Assembly: GCA_018894105.1 (NCBI GenBank)
Contig: CM032117.1
Coordinates: forward strand, 46,224,503-46,288,502
DNA: 64,000 nt
Reading direction: 5' to 3'
From: Jacaranda mimosifolia
Lineage: Eukaryota > Streptophyta > Magnoliopsida > Lamiales > Bignoniaceae
The translations under genes and the position numbers were made by a program. The notes beneath the pieces are model-generated. The model had not been told where the DNA came from. It did not search any database and worked only from the letters and a program-made list of their open reading frames with translations. Below, piece after piece: positions 24,577 to 35,900 of this stretch (position 1 is its first letter; every line of letters begins with the position of its first letter).

Positions 24577-25173
24577 AGATCCTAATGTGCAGACAATTGG
24601 AGGTTAGCTATCTATGAGTAGGGGGATTTGGCATGCAGCCGGCCATGCCATATGTCTATAGAGTCGAGTGCTTGGGTAACAGAATAATAAGGGAAATTCG
24701 CCATGTTATATTTGCACTCTGTGTTATTGTTTATGTTCTATTCGGGGAGCAATAAGGAAGGAATTGCCAACAGTTTGGTAAATTTGGTATTAGAGGTGCT
24801 ATGTTACATCATTGCTTCATATCGTAAAATCTTGCTTGTTGTTGAATCCTTGTTTAGTAGTAGTTTTACTTTCAACAGTTTTCCCTTGGCTTCTTGTTGC
24901 CCACTTCCCTCACTAAGTCATTAGGACTTACCCCCTTCTATTATTTCTTGTTTCATTCCCAGATAGGATTTGAAGGAGATTAAAGGGCTTGAGACTTGTC
25001 CGAGTGGCTGGCGTATAAAATTTTGTAATAGATCAGGTGTCTATATATGTATATATCTATGGAAGTTTTCTTAGATTGGAATTTTGGAAGTGCATATTTG
25101 GTTTAAATTATTGTGAATAAGATTGGAGTAGCATCTCGAACTGAAGCTGGCACCTCGCAGGTGGGGTGCTACA
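24577..25173 (+). mobile_element. Truncated LTR (3' part), plus orientation
   Basis: Homologous in inverted orientation to the U5-side half of 21726-24561. Shared landmarks are GAGGTTAGCTATCTATGAGT, GGAAATTCGCCATGTT, CACTAAGTC...GGACTTACCCCC, and GATCAGGTGTC near the end. It ends in GGGGTGCTACA, followed by a primer-binding site, which shows it to be a 5' LTR. The first roughly 1.9 kb of the LTR is missing. It lies head to head with the complete minus LTR. A short indel near 24670 separates the two copies. Confidence 0.7.
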
Positions 25174-25176
25174 ACG

Positions 25177-25190
25177 TGGTATCGAAGCTA
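25177..25190 (+). other. Primer-binding site complementary to initiator tRNA-Met
   Basis: TGGTATCGAAGCTA lies three bases after the LTR end and resembles TGGTATCAGAGCCA, the standard plant initiator-Met primer site, with a few changes. It shows that a plus-oriented retroelement body once followed. Only about 300 bp of it remain before the MULE at 25498. Confidence 0.65.
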
Positions 25191-25488
25191 CGGGAAATTT
25201 GAAAAATTAAAGATAAGGGCCGAAAAGGAAGAATGCACCTTGGTGGACAAAGTAATCCAGGGAAGAAATAGTCGAAATTACAGATTGGTGGCACCTTAGC
25301 TTAGGAATTCCCCTGGCTAGGGTGCCTCAAGTTACTTCTTCATACTTCTTAATTATTTTTTCTCTCATAAGAATTAAAAGTCCAAACATAGCATAAGAGA
25401 TTTAAATGGGTCAAATTTATAGTAAAATCAATGCCGTGAGCAATTGTTCAACTTCAATTTTTAAACGTTTTAACATTTTAACAATAAT
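25191..25488. other. Retroelement leader fragment
   Basis: Sequence between the primer-binding site and the MULE target duplication. It is purine-rich at first, as retroelement leaders often are, and has no open frame. No continuation was recognised on the other side of the MULE. Confidence 0.4.
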
Positions 25489-26794
25489 TTTAAATATCGG
25501 AAAAAATATAATTTTGATCCTTTAACTATTGTCAACTTTTTAAATGGTCCATTTTCTATTGGAGTTTGCGTATTTGGTCCCTTATTTGAAATTTGTTATC
25601 ACATTTAGTCTATTTATTTGCAAATTTAGTCCTTTGAGCCACTTAATTTGAAGTTGAGCCCAAAATATGTCTAATCACATCTCATTAGGCCAAATTTGGG
25701 ATTTTTGACCATGTGTACTCAGGTGCCACATCCTTTGCCACATCAATTTAAAATTTAACTAAATCTTGAATTTGCAAATATGATTTAAGAAACAATTGAT
25801 GCATTTATTTTTTTAATCTAAAAGAAACAAAAGTTAAAAAAGATATTAAGAAAGATAGTTTCTAAAATATAATTTAGGAAAGTATGTATGTATACATATA
25901 TATATATATATGGAAAGTTGAAAAACAATTATTGTAAAAATAAATATTTATAGGTGAAAAATGTGGCAACTTTTTAAATTTTGATATTTTAATTTGGTAT
26001 TGCAAAATCTATTTACAATCAAAAGTATATTATGAAATTAATAGCTATATTAGTTGAGTTTGGCTATAAACTGTTTAGAATTATTTCAAACCAAATATGT
26101 CCTTAGTAACTAAATATGTATCATATCATAAGCCATACTAAGCATATTCCACTACAAGGAAACTGGCTTTCAGAGACGGAAAAATCCGTCTTTGAAGCCC
26201 TGATTTCCGTCTCAAAAATAAAGTAGAGACGGATATTTAGGTCTCCAAATCTGTGGCTGAAAGTCCCATCTCTAATTTGAGAGACGGAAGTGTTTACATC
26301 CATTTCTGATTTTAGAGATAGATTAAACCAATCTTTGAATATGTCTCTACTTTCTAATATATATATATATTTTTTTTTTATCAAAATCCATCTCTAGTTC
26401 CGTAGATTTTTCATCTTTACTTCCATCTCCAATTCTTTAAATATTTCAAAATAATCCATCTCTAATTCCATCTCAAAATCCGTCTCTAATATCGCCTTAT
26501 TCATCAATAGTCAGCATGTGATCCCATAGCTAAATATTTACTTGTGTCTTTAATTGGTTAATTTACACTTTTTATTCTATTTCTAAATACATTGTAATCA
26601 ATTTTGAAATTTAAATCTGAATATTTTTAAAAAATCAAATTAATAACATGCTTATTTAACTTCTGCACATCAAAATAACATGGACTTATAAATCAATCCC
26701 ACTAACCATTCACAAATAGCATAACTTATTAAAACATTAAAACATGTACGAGTCATTAGGACAAGTCATTTTACCTATTCATAGCAATATAAAC

Positions 26795-27001
26795 TCATTG
26801 ACACATGAAATCAAATAAATAATTTGCATAGATAAGCTTCGAAGTTTTAGTTGTGGACAGTTCCTCATGCATCTGTGTTAGCTTTGCCCATTTTCTTGTC
26901 TTCGAATGTTTCCATGCATTAGGTTTCTGTATCTCTGAAGCGTAAAATGCTTCCTCAACACTATCCCTATGATGAATGTCAATGTCCACACATAATACAT
27001 G
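26795..27001 (-). pseudogene. Captured class I histone deacetylase fragment
   Basis: Reading from 27001 downward, the minus strand encodes HVLCVDIDIHHRDSVEEAFY. This matches the conserved core of RPD3/HDA1-superfamily class I deacetylases (VLYVDIDIHHGDGVEEAFY) at all but three positions of the 19 compared. The zinc-ligand Asp and His of DIDIHH are kept. Two conserved glycines are replaced by Arg and Ser, which should abolish activity. The piece is preceded by TTTTAGCAG, a good splice acceptor, so it looks like an exon start copied from a genomic gene. After the Tyr the reading frame stays open to 26795, but the protein no longer resembles deacetylases. It lies within the CACTA element, so it is most simply a transposon-captured, decayed exon. 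No other deacetylase exon was recognised. Confidence 0.6.
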
Positions 27002-30000
27002 CTGCTAAAAATAATAAAAAATTAATAAAATTAGAAGCTCAATGTGAATACCATACAATATAGCAGCAAAAATTTTGTTGCTAAACATCAAAATATTAAG
27101 TCAAATTTCATACCAACTAAGCACTAATGAGAAAGTGTAAAAAATAAAAGCACGAATGAGAAGGATTTCGACATTTAGCAAAGTCTAGCATCATTTCCAC
27201 ATGAACCCAGCAAATTAAAATGCCTACGACAATTAAATAGCAAATAATATATTCTTGAAAAATGTATTTTTCATGATGGTAGGAAAGAAATTGAATTTAA
27301 ATGAGTTCAGAGTGAAACTAAAAATCAAAACAATATTTACCTAATGTAGATGGTGTGAGAATCTAATTAGTAATTTGTTAGAGCCATATAATTCGCTCGA
27401 AGAAACTAAAGGAATGTATAATTTTGACTAGTGAAAATACATAAAGATAGAATTAGATGCGTAGAAAAAGTATGGAAGTACATTTTCATCAAACAATAGT
27501 GTTTGATTAATCCAAATGTTCAATTACTGACTATTTCTCTTGAATTTGTTTATTAGATTGGTTAGAACCTAAGAGATACTCACTCTTACACAGCTGTGAT
27601 GCTATACGGGAGATTATACGAAAAGAATGGGATTATGTACTCTTACAGGCTTTTAAAGTGCTATTCTTTCAAATACCTTTTTAGGTGAAAACTATATCCC
27701 CTTCTTCCAATAAACTGTTTCGCCATATGCTTTAATAATTCTATTCCTGTAACTACTTCTGTGAAGCCATAATACATAAATTATAGGAATATATCACTGA
27801 GAGGCTGTTCAAAGAACTTGGTTTTGTGAGGACATGAAGATTTTAGAAAAGATTTTCAAGACATTAGGGTTGTAGGGGTTTAACAATGCTCGTATACTAT
27901 TTTAAGGAAATGGAAAAACTACATTTTATAAGATGTATAGAACATAAAGAAATTAACAGAAGTTTGTCAATAAAAGTTTGACTTATTTGGAAGCATATAA
28001 GTAACATAGGAATTTAATCTCATTGAAAGAACTAGAAACATAAAAACTCATTATGAAAATAAAAGTTCATGTTATGCAGCCATAGTAATGAATCATTAGA
28101 AAAACCTTGTACAAGAAGGCATGGTCCAGTCTCAAGCCAGAATGGTACCATATGCTTGCCTTGTTTCGAACAGTATAGCTTTTTCCAAGCAAGCTGTTTG
28201 CAGCACGTATTCCTGCTTGTCATGATCAAATATTAATTATTACCGTCCATTTCTTAGATAAATGAAATGTCAAAAGAATTAAAATGTCAAGAGATTCTAA
28301 AAGGTAAATAAAAGACCATATCAACTTTATTTGCCTCTTCAATTCCTCTTGTGTTTTTTCTATGTTATTTTCACATTTTTTTAAAGTATGCACTATGCAC
28401 AGAAAGAACAATATACTTGAATGTAATTAACACGTGGCACTGGTTTGAGATTTTAGTGGAGATATATAGATTCTTGTGTAAGTCATCTTGGGGGAAAACC
28501 ACTGCTGTTTAAGCATATCAACATGAGATAACTTGTAATGATCACATGGAAAACTATCAAGTAATGAAAAGTGCTTGCACTATATTTAGTTTCATACTTA
28601 GGTGTGTGATTGGGGCAAATTCTTTGTTGATCCCTGCATCAAGGTAGATAAGCAGTTACAATCAGAGTTTAAATTATTTCATTAGTCTACAAGAATATCA
28701 ATGAAAACTTCGCGTTAATAAAATAATTGGAGTCTTAAAAGAACTTTACTTTGGTTCCCATGAGAAAAAGAGCCATGGAGCTATCAAATTGAAGAATAGA
28801 TGTCAATCCACCTTCAGAACATCTAGATAGAATAGTCCCCATGGGAAGTCAAGAATTGTTGTGATGACCAGTAGAAGGAAAACTCTTTTGTTTATTAGTT
28901 CCTAGAGGGAAAAGGGTCACCACTGTAATTATTTGGGGAATGATCACCGGGGAAAAATCTTTACATATTTAGCAGTCTTCGGTCATTTTGCTAATAGATC
29001 CTTCTCAATAGCAACTAAGACTCAAATGCTTTTTTTGCACAGGAGATGACAATCACTAATAGATTAACAACCATTCTTTGATGAAAGCATAATGCAAGAA
29101 ACAGGTAGTAAGAACTGCACTACGCTAAGATTGAGCAGCAATTTTCTCCCTATTAGATCAACTAATAGGCCATGAGAAAAATAAGGACTTGTAGCAGGGC
29201 ATGTCGTCTGAAAAGAATCCATGGAGTTTTGGTCGACGATCACACTAACCGTCTATCCTAATTCTTAACGCACAATAGTTTGATAATAAAGCCATGAGTT
29301 GAAGTGCAAATCTACATTGCCATTTTATAATATGAACTCAACTATTAGTTTCTCAAGTATATATAATGCATAAAACATTGAGAAATTAAAAGCAAGGAAA
29401 AAGAACAATTTCTCAAGTATATATAATGTACCTGCAATCTGAAAAATAGGAGGGCCAGCCAATTCGTAAAGAAATCATTAGTTAGAGGAATTGATCATAT
29501 TGAATCTCCAACTATGTGCTGCAAGCATAAATATAAACCAACCATAATACTTCCTTTGCAGTCAACATTAGTAGGCTAATCAAAGGAAAGTAGAGTTAAT
29601 ATCTAATTTTCAAATGTAGCATTTTTTTCCAAAAAAATTGATTATTAAGAGCTTAAGTTGTAACATCTATCTCAGCGGAGTACAAGCATATGCAGTAAGC
29701 AAGCAAGAAATTCCATTGCCCACACACTCTAATTAAGATTCAAACAACTTGCATCTAATCTTCAAAAATCCTAGAATTCAAACACAACCATCACAACCAA
29801 TTCTCCATTATTAACACAGAGTAAGAAAAAGTATTCAAGAGAGATGCAACCTATTTTCTAGAGAATGGTGCCCTGCTTAGGATTGAGATGCTTTGAAACG
29901 CAGTGAGATGCTCTTCAATAGTGAGAATCAGTCGGTATTCATAGCTCAAAGTGATTGCTTCCAGTAAAAGGTTGAGGAGAGGCCAGGCGATTGGAAATCG

Positions 30001-30150
30001 GAGCTGCGGTGGTGGTAGAGGCGACCTTGAGGTCGTTGAACACTGAGAGAAGTGTGTCATCAGCGAAGGATAGTACGACCATGTGGTATGATTGATCGGC
30101 ATCCGAGAGGCGAAAGAATCATTCTCCCAGAGCTTAGGGTGAAAGAATTT
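27002..30150 (-). other. CACTA interior with unrecognised gene-like sequence
   Basis: Base composition is less AT-extreme than the flanks. Several minus-strand open pieces have plausible splice borders, for example 28110-28205, which is preceded by AG and followed by GTTTTT, and 29851-30102. None has a domain I recognise. They may be exons of another captured gene or of a diverged element gene. Confidence 0.35.
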
Positions 30151-30909
30151 TTGTTCAAGGCCTCTGATTTGAACTTTTTGGTAGTGAATATAGATTAGGG
30201 CATGAAAGAATCTCGGATGAAGATAATTTTTTCTTATTTAACAACACTGTTTTCTTTTAATTTTATAAATTAGAGATGGACTTTCTCATTTTAAATGATC
30301 CTGGAGTTGTGTAAATATATTTTTAATTTAATAAAATAGAGATGAAAAGGAGATAGATTTTAAAATAAAAAATTCAAATTTCCAACCCGTCTCATTCATT
30401 TATCTTTGAATTTCTAATTTACGGGCACATTTTTTAATCTCAATCTTTTTTTAAATCAAAAGGTAACTCTTTGATGGATTAAAGATGGAAAATATTTCCA
30501 TCTAGATCTGTCACTAAACCAGTCTCAGTTTCATGACATATTCTTTTTCTCTTTATATTTTATTAAATTAAGACTAAGTTTTAATCTGTCTTCAGGCCCG
30601 TCTCTAATTTGTAACTCATTTTATTAAATTCAGACAGCTTTTAATTCGGTCTCCGAAATCATCTCTGATTGATCAAAATTAGAGATGGATTTCATTCAGT
30701 TGCTAAATTTTCGCCTGTGAAAGTCTGCTCCCTTGTATCCAATCTCAACTATTTTTGATTTCAAATTATTTATTTTTATAAAAATATTTACCCTTTTTTT
30801 TTTTTTTTTCAATTTCTTACGTCAACACATTTTTCTATATAATTGCCACTACTTTTCTTTTGTATAATGAAAATTTTTGTCTTCTCTCAGTAAACTTGTA
30901 GGCCATATA

Positions 30910-30911
<2 letters not shown>

Positions 30912-30948
<37 letters not shown>
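30912..30948. repeat. (CA)n microsatellite
   Basis: About 18 uninterrupted CA units in the MULE interior, just outside the CACTA right end. Confidence 0.95.
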
Positions 30949-30951
<3 letters not shown>

Positions 30952-31267
30952 TACAATAATAAGCGACCATGATCTTTTTTTACTCCCATCCATAATTGTT
31001 CCATCATTTGAAAATTAATGAACTAGTTTAATTCGGTACAGGAGTTGAAAATTTATTAAGTATAACTATTTACTAAAAAATTTGCTCTTTATATATAATG
31101 GCTGAAGTATTGTGTCACTAATTATGTTTTATTTAGTTCTAAACGAAACTGCACTTTGTTAATTTTTTTTAATGTGAAAAAATAAGTGCAGCAATTGTTT
31201 CCTAAATCATATTTTTAATTTAAGATTTAGTTAAATTTTAAACTAATCTGGCAAAGGATGTGGCACC

Positions 31268-32089
31268 TAGGGGTGAACAAAATTATCCGTTAACCGAAAA
31301 AATTGATTAGTCGACCGAATCGAAACCTTCAATTGATTTTCGGTTTGGTTAATGGTTAATTTTTTAAAAATTTTCAGTTAACGGTGTAGTTCGGTGAATT
31401 TTTCATAAAAAAATTGGTTAAAACCGATTTAATCGAATTTTAATAAATTCTCAATAATTGTGTAGGTTACTCGGTTTTGTCTTTATAAATTATATAATTA
31501 TGGGAAGAAGCTTATGTGCACTAAAAATAACGAGGACTAGCTTGAGATTTATAAAGTTCAGGTTGTATTCTTATTAAATTGTTTACTAAAAAACTACTTA
31601 TGGAAATACATTTTTAGCTAAATAAAGTTTTAATTTTTGGATTGAGTTTATTTAATTTTAGAATTTTCTTTTTGTAACCTAATTAAAAGATGTTCAAAAG
31701 TTCCCCAAAAGCTTGCTAAATAGGGGTGAGGGTATGTCAATTTTTAGGTGTTCTACTTACTGATAAATGTTACTTGTTTTATAGTATTGAAAGTTCTTTA
31801 CTATGATTTTGAAAATGATTAAATTGTTTGTTTTTGCTTGAACTGAATAATTAAGTTTCTGTTGCAATTATAATATTATGTTGTTGAATAATAATATTGA
31901 AAAAAAAAAGATCAAATAAAGTTTGGTCAATTGGTAAATTAGCCAAACCGAACAGAAATTTTTCGGTTAATTTAATCGATTAACCAAAAATTTCGGTGTG
32001 GGAAACGATTAATAACTTTCATACATTTTTAGTGAATTAACCTATCGGTTCTGTCAGTTAATTTACCGAACCAGCAATGCTCACCCCTA
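31268..32089. mobile_element. Non-autonomous hAT element inserted in the MULE right terminal repeat
   Basis: Left end TAGGGGTGAACA; right end inward TAGGGGTGAGCA. The flanking 8-mers are GTGGCACC (31260-31267) and CTGGCACC (32090-32097). The uninterrupted left terminal repeat of the MULE carries the reverse complement GGTGCCAC at 25722-25729. That empty site shows GTGGCACC was the original target and that one copy has since changed by one base. Subterminal GGTTAACCGAA / TTCGGTTAA motifs occur at both ends, similar in style to the elements at 800 and 2056. No coding. Confidence 0.9.
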
Positions 32090-32337
32090 CTGGCACCTGA
32101 GTACACATGACCAACAAAAATCCCAAATTTTGGCCCAATGAGAGCTAGCTAGTTTGACATGTTTCGGGTTTAATTTCAAATTAAGCAGCTCGAATGACTA
32201 AATTTTCAAATAAATGGACTAAATATGATGGCAAAGTTAAGATAATAGACTAAACACACAAGCTCCAATAAATAATAAATTATTTAAAAAATTGACAACA
32301 ATTAAAGAACCAAAATTACATTTTTCCCTTTCAATAT

Positions 32338-33663
32338 TACTCAATCCAAACTTTTTGGACCTCATCAATATAAAAGATTGTGCTTGTCGAACCAATCCAA
32401 CAAAATTCTTTGAATCTCGCCCATAAAACGATTGTAATTGTCAAACCAAGCCAACACGTTTGTACACATGTAGAAGAATTCTTTTTAATTATGTTTTAAA
32501 TAATTTGATGGGATAGGATCGAGTCAAAGGCAACTGAATTCGAACTCAAAAGATTATGCCACTTTGATCAATTTGGTGGTAACGTGGTAGAATTTTTTCC
32601 ACACGAATAATGTGCATGAAAAATGAATAAATAATTGAAAAAATTAACAAAGCAAAATCGTTAACTATAAATCATCTGAGACTAATAGCTTACCTTGAAG
32701 GTACATTATCATTACCATTAACAAAGCATTATCATTACCATCAACAATTTGTACACACACACATGACACGACAATAAGTGTTGTGAATATTGCGTGATAT
32801 GTATTTAAAAAATAAGAATAAAATAAAATAATTCACAAAATCATTATTTTATAAAATTATAATTAAAAAAATTGATAAATCAAACCGCATAAATGTTGAG
32901 GAAGTTGGAGCTGGATTAATCAAGAGACACAACACTTGCCGCTGCCTAAAGTCATGATTACCTTCTTATGTTATGTGTAGGTTCTGATGCTTGATCATAA
33001 CTTCAAGATAAAATTTCACTAGCTCACATCAGTGTTTCATCCCATGTACATGACTACAAGGATGGCAGGAACCAGTCAATAGTCACCTTGCCAGAAACAA
33101 AAAGTTTTGTGATTGTGTATAAAATAAATTTCTCTAAACTCTCAAACTGTATGTACCCAAAAATAGATTATAGTCTTTCTATATAAGAGTAAAAAGTTTA
33201 ATTATTATAAAGGATTGATGGGCCATTAAAACATTATGGAAACACCAGAAAATTGATTATAATTAGATCCAATTAACAATAAAATAAAAATGGTCAAACA
33301 GTTACAAATTTGTAATGAAATGATTAATGGACCTTAAATATAAAATAAACAAAATAAATAGGCACATCAAATGTGGAGTTAGTTAAAATACATAACAAAA
33401 TAATACCTGATGAAAATAAACTAAATTAAAAAAATTTTAAAGTTTATTTCCAACAAGAAGGGAACAATTTCGGATTGGACAAAAGCTTCAGCAGCTGATG
33501 GCAACTCAGATATTTTACAGCTTATTAAAAGATCAGATACTTTTGCTGTGTATTCATCGGCAGAAATCGTGCTAATACAGCCAGAATCTGATTCTTAATC
33601 TGGATATATTATAATAAATCTACGACATTGAGACCCCGCCAGTCCCAAAATCTTTATCTTTAC

Positions 33664-33697
<34 letters not shown>

Positions 33698-34397
33698 ATT
33701 GCTCTCCATCTATTGGGGATATAATTGATACATTAGTTAATCATAAATATGCAACAACTTTTTAAAGGAAGACTTTGAATTTTCATTGTTCTGTGGTAGT
33801 CCACACACCAGACCTTCAACTCCGAATAATTAACGCACCAAAAACTAAAGAAGCAATGCCATTGGTGAAGAGATCATCATTCCGTTAATTAGTTTTATTT
33901 CATACGCACACAAGGAAATCGTAGAGAAAGGGACGTGAATTAATAATTAAGTTAATTGTGGCAGAATCCATTATGATGGTGTTCGATGAATTTATAATTA
34001 TTAGCTTATCAAAACATTTTATAAAATATTTGAGAGTTTAAAGGATCTCATACAGTGATTAGGATACTTTTTTTTTTTTAAAGAATTTATAAGTTTTTAA
34101 AATAAAATGTTAGGTTCTTATAATTCCTTTTAAACTAAGTAGTCATAGTTTCTAACTTATTTTTGAAATTTTCAAAAATTATTTAATTTTAACCATATTA
34201 ATTACAAACCGTCGGCTACCTATTCTATCCTTTAAGATCTTATTTTATCTAAATACTTCAATAGTTTACTATCACCTTATAAAATATAAGAATTTATAAA
34301 AAAAGTTTAAATAAATTTAGCCGGATATCCTTGAAGTATGATGTTCCAAAACTGTAATACTTGGACATGTTAGTACTTGTGCAACTCTTCATTTATA
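32338..34397. other. Intergenic DNA
   Basis: No gene or element terminus recognised. A patch of ordinary composition at about 32880-33080 and another at 33460-33640 have no open frame with a known domain on either strand. (AT)n lies at about 33667-33694. Confidence 0.5.
33667..33694. repeat. (AT)n microsatellite
   Basis: About 14 uninterrupted AT units. Confidence 0.9.
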
Positions 34398-34402
34398 TTA
34401 CT

Positions 34403-35207
34403 TGACGAGGGTATAAGTTGTTTGGTAATGGATTGGGCTGAAATCCAGTATGTTCGACTAGGTGGCAGGTCGAGAGAAGTATTTTGTGATATACTGGGGT
34501 CAAGTCCTGCAACTAATAGCGAACGTTAGAGGCTCTCAACTAAGGCACTTCGACGCTCAAGTCAGTAAGATCAACTAGAAAATAGAGCAACAAAGTGAGG
34601 GATTAACATGATAATGTGCATACCTTGTGGGAAGCTAAAAATGGGGTATTTATAGCCTTTCCAATGTGATTGATATGTCTCTGATGCCCTAATTGCACAG
34701 GAAGGGCTTTTGCCCTTGCTTGAGGGCCTTTAAATCTTCTCCAACTTGTATACTATTTTAGGTGGCACTGCCTCCAGCTACCAAAGACAAGGAGGTACAT
34801 TAGAGGAGTGCACTAGCTTGGCGCGGCTGAAAAAGGTAGTACTACGGAGGCATGCGCCATTAATGTGGAGGCACACCGCCTGGCAGAGTATTCAATACGG
34901 CTGACAGGCTGTTGCCCAAATTCGACCTCTCTGGTCAATCTAAGTACTTCTGCGAGATATCACTGTAGGCTCTGATTGATAAGGTGCAACTCTATTGCAT
35001 TCGAGCCTCTTTGGCTGAAGGATGAATGAGGCACCCCCGATGGTGATCGACCAAACAACTTGGTTGACAAGGCAAATACTGATCAGTGGGGTTGAGATCC
35101 GGTTGACAATGTGGTTGGCCCAAAATTCGTGGGCCTAATGGGTAATTGGGCCGTTTCTAGCCTAGTTGAGTGTTATTAGGCTAGGCCCGTTTGGTCATCT
35201 CATATCA
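34403..35207 (-). mobile_element. Solo LTR, minus orientation, TSD TTACT
   Basis: Plus-strand ends TGACGAGGG and CTCATATCA (TG...CA), flanked by an exact 5-bp duplication TTACT (34398-34402 and 35208-35212). It is homologous to the solo LTR at 12706-13452, with the same order of landmarks: AACGTTAG, a GACGCTCAAGTCAGTA-type stretch, GTGCATACCTTGTG, a TATA box, GGCATGCGCCATTAATG, and a GGGCC-rich end. The minus-strand TATA box gives the orientation. No internal region is present. Probably from a Ty3/gypsy family; inference. Confidence 0.9.
34645..34657 (-). promoter_or_regulatory. LTR TATA box (minus strand)
   Basis: CTATAAATACCCC on the minus strand, in the same position as in the sister LTR. 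It is a strong match to plant TATA boxes. Confidence 0.7.
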
Positions 35208-35212
35208 TTACT

Positions 35213-35848
35213 CATTATTTAATTTTTTATAATTAACTGATTGTTATTATTTTGTTGAATTATTTATAATAAGTAATCAATATTTTGATGTGTTATGCTA
35301 TAGTTATTCTTTCTTTAAAAGAAAACTAAAGTGGACTTAGATATTTTGGATGATTTCTAACTGATTGATGATCAAATTGGAAAAGTTTCACTTGCAATGT
35401 GTCAGTTTTGTATATCCAAGCTTGTTATGATGATAGTGATCATACGGTATGATGCGTGGAAACAAATTCTACAAGCCGAATATAACAAGATATCAACATG
35501 AACGTTTTAGGAAGAAGTGCTCAAACAGCGTATTATTCACACAATTTCGTGTCTATAAACAAAATATTACAAAATAAAAAAATATATGGACAAAATCAAA
35601 TAATAAATTTAAAATAACAAGGGGTACAATTTTTGAAAAGTATTTGAAGAAAGATTGGTCCTTTATTCTTCTCTCTGAAATTTCATTCAAGGTGACTTGA
35701 AGCTTATTCTTAAGCCAAGTATGATTTACTCCTTCACGACTGCAAAGCTTTAGCGTGTCAGGAGCTTAGGACTTGGGATTTGATATTTGAATTTCTTGGT
35801 GCGTAATATATCTCCCAGTAGCCCCCCCCCTCCCCCACCAGTTTTATA
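35213..35848. other. Unassigned DNA with a C-rich tract
   Basis: AT-rich, then a stretch of ordinary composition (35640-35820) without a recognised gene. GCCCCCCCCCTCCCCC lies at about 35821-35836. Confidence 0.45.
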
Positions 35849-35900
35849 GGTACAAAATAGGGTTTCACGACTTGAAGATTGAGTCTTTCTTTGAGATTGA
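35849..35900. repeat. Left part of a duplicated segment interrupted by the Harbinger element
   Basis: TACAAAATAGGGTTTCACGACTTGAAG... corresponds to the sequence starting at 57719 (CAACAAAAGTAGGGTTTCATGACTTGAAG...). The segment resumes at 43191 after the Harbinger insertion. Confidence 0.85.

Larger units (their letters stand above)
26150..30740. mobile_element. CACTA element with GAGACGGA subterminal repeats, nested in the MULE
   Basis: The left end CACTACAAGGAAACTGGC is a clear CACTA terminus. The right end GTCTGCTCCCTTGTATCC is a decayed inverse of it. GAGACGGA / TCCGTCTCT and their decayed form TAGAGATGGA recur through roughly 26170-26490 and 30270-30690, in the two subterminal zones. A 3-bp duplication is not recognisable. 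No TNPA or transposase (TNP2-type) coding was recognised in the interior. Instead, minus-strand gene-like pieces with plausible splice signals are present, including the histone-deacetylase match at 26942-27001. The element is about 4.6 kb and looks like a non-autonomous gene-carrying derivative. Confidence 0.75.
25498..32328. mobile_element. Non-autonomous Mutator-like element carrying two nested transposons
   Basis: Terminal inverted repeats of about 340 bp lie at 25498-25840 and at about 31150-32328, the right one interrupted by an hAT element. The outer ends are CGGAAAAAATATAATTTTG and, inward from the right, GGGAAAAATGTAATTTTGG. Nine-base flanks TTTAAATAT (25489-25497) and TTTCAATAT (32329-32337) agree at eight of nine, the duplication length Mutator elements make. 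Without the CACTA insertion (26150-30740) and the hAT insertion (31268-32089), the element is only about 1.4 kb and has no transposase. It is therefore a short non-autonomous MULE that became a landing pad. Confidence 0.82.

Noticed and set aside
22141..24924. Two similar small proteins encoded at 22141-22362 (-) and 24703-24924 (+)
   Set aside because: They are the same LTR sequence present in inverted copies. The similarity comes from the LTR homology, not from a gene pair.
29420..29480. Short LAGPPIF-containing minus-strand piece resembling the start of a MATE transporter
   Set aside because: Only about seven residues match, with no supporting neighbours; likely chance.
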